A stretch of DNA of 37,194 bases, from contig DS021198.1 of NCBI GenBank assembly GCA_001735895.1, positions 875,363-912,556 of the forward strand, read 5' to 3'. Each line of letters begins with the position of its first letter. The first letter of the stretch is position 1. Shown in pieces: positions 37,079 through 37,194 of the stretch. The notes below the pieces were generated by a model that saw only the letters and a list, made by a program, of their open reading frames with translations, did no database searches and was not told the origin of the DNA. The translations under genes and the position numbers were made by a program. This stretch comes from Olavius algarvensis Gamma 3 endosymbiont (lineage in GTDB: Bacteria; Pseudomonadota; Gammaproteobacteria; GCA-001735895).

Positions 37079-37194
37079 CTAGGGACTGCAGTTGACGCCG
37101 CGACCCAGGGTGTTGGCGGCGCTGCTGCAGCCGGAGCCGGACATTGTCCAGTTTACGGCGGCTTGTCCCGGTGTCGTACTCGGCGTCAAGGTGA
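37079..37194 (-). CDS. pilA: Type IV major pilin, C-terminal fragment
   Basis: The last 37 residues of a protein whose start lies beyond the right edge. It ends WTMSGSGC...GRGVNCSP. Two cysteines 13 residues apart near the C-terminus are the disulfide-bonded loop of type IV pilins, and the TPG.AAVNWTMSGSGC pattern is pilin-like. Position upstream of pilB-pilC-pilD and the strong private terminator fit pilA, which is usually made in much greater amounts than the assembly machinery. The hydrophobic N-terminus and prepilin leader cannot be seen. Confidence 0.8.
   Translation of the reverse strand, partial: TLTPSTTPGQAAVNWTMSGSGCSSAANTLGRGVNCSP

Overview
The window reads as chromosomal DNA of a Gammaproteobacterium. 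Support comes from the gene order pilB-pilC-pilD-coaE-zapD / mutT-argJ-secA-M23-lpxC, the ffs-dnaX-ybaB-recR block, and mltD next to a YafS-like methyltransferase, rnhA and dnaQ. Base composition is mid-range and coding density is high, with several convergent genes overlapping at their 3' ends. No rRNA, tRNA, insertion sequence, phage gene or CRISPR array was seen. I cannot name the genus.

Layout. (1) 1-4793 is a signalling block: a CHASE2 receptor cut by the left edge, a GAF/HD-GYP protein, and a protein with two cyclic-nucleotide-binding domains fused to a rhodanese. (2) 4913-8701 holds mltD, a YafS-like methyltransferase, rnhA and dnaQ, closed by a strong hairpin. (3) 8770-15665 is an accessory catabolic island: a GntR/UTRA regulator divergent from a tripartite tricarboxylate transporter (TctA, TctB, TctC types), then a CoA-acylating aldehyde dehydrogenase and an acyl-CoA synthetase resembling SauS and SauT of sulfoacetate degradation. 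A 20-bp perfect palindrome lies in the divergent promoter region. The binding-protein gene carries an apparent frameshift near its 3' end. (4) 15831-19733 holds smpB, the 4.5S RNA gene, dnaX with a -1 frameshift signal, ybaB, recR and a HIT hydrolase. (5) 19730-22931 holds rsgA, a Ste24-type M48 protease, orn and a small conserved protein. (6) 23031-24976 is a MotA/MotB stator pair plus a PilZ protein behind a near-consensus sigma28 promoter. (7) 25167-31427 holds lpxC, an M23 peptidase, secA, argJ and mutT. (8) 31402-37194 on the minus strand holds zapD, coaE, pilD, pilC and pilB, and the 3' end of a pilin gene with its own terminator.

How the genes fit together. The island at 8770-15665 is the most system-like part: uptake by the transporter, CoA activation by the ligase, and reduction to an aldehyde by the dehydrogenase, under one dedicated regulator. 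The best-fitting substrate is sulfoacetate, but the sulfoacetaldehyde-cleaving enzyme Xsc is not in the window, so the substrate is an inference. A second theme is nucleotide second messengers and surface behaviour: HD-GYP, cNMP-binding and PilZ proteins, a flagellar stator, and type IV pilus assembly genes.
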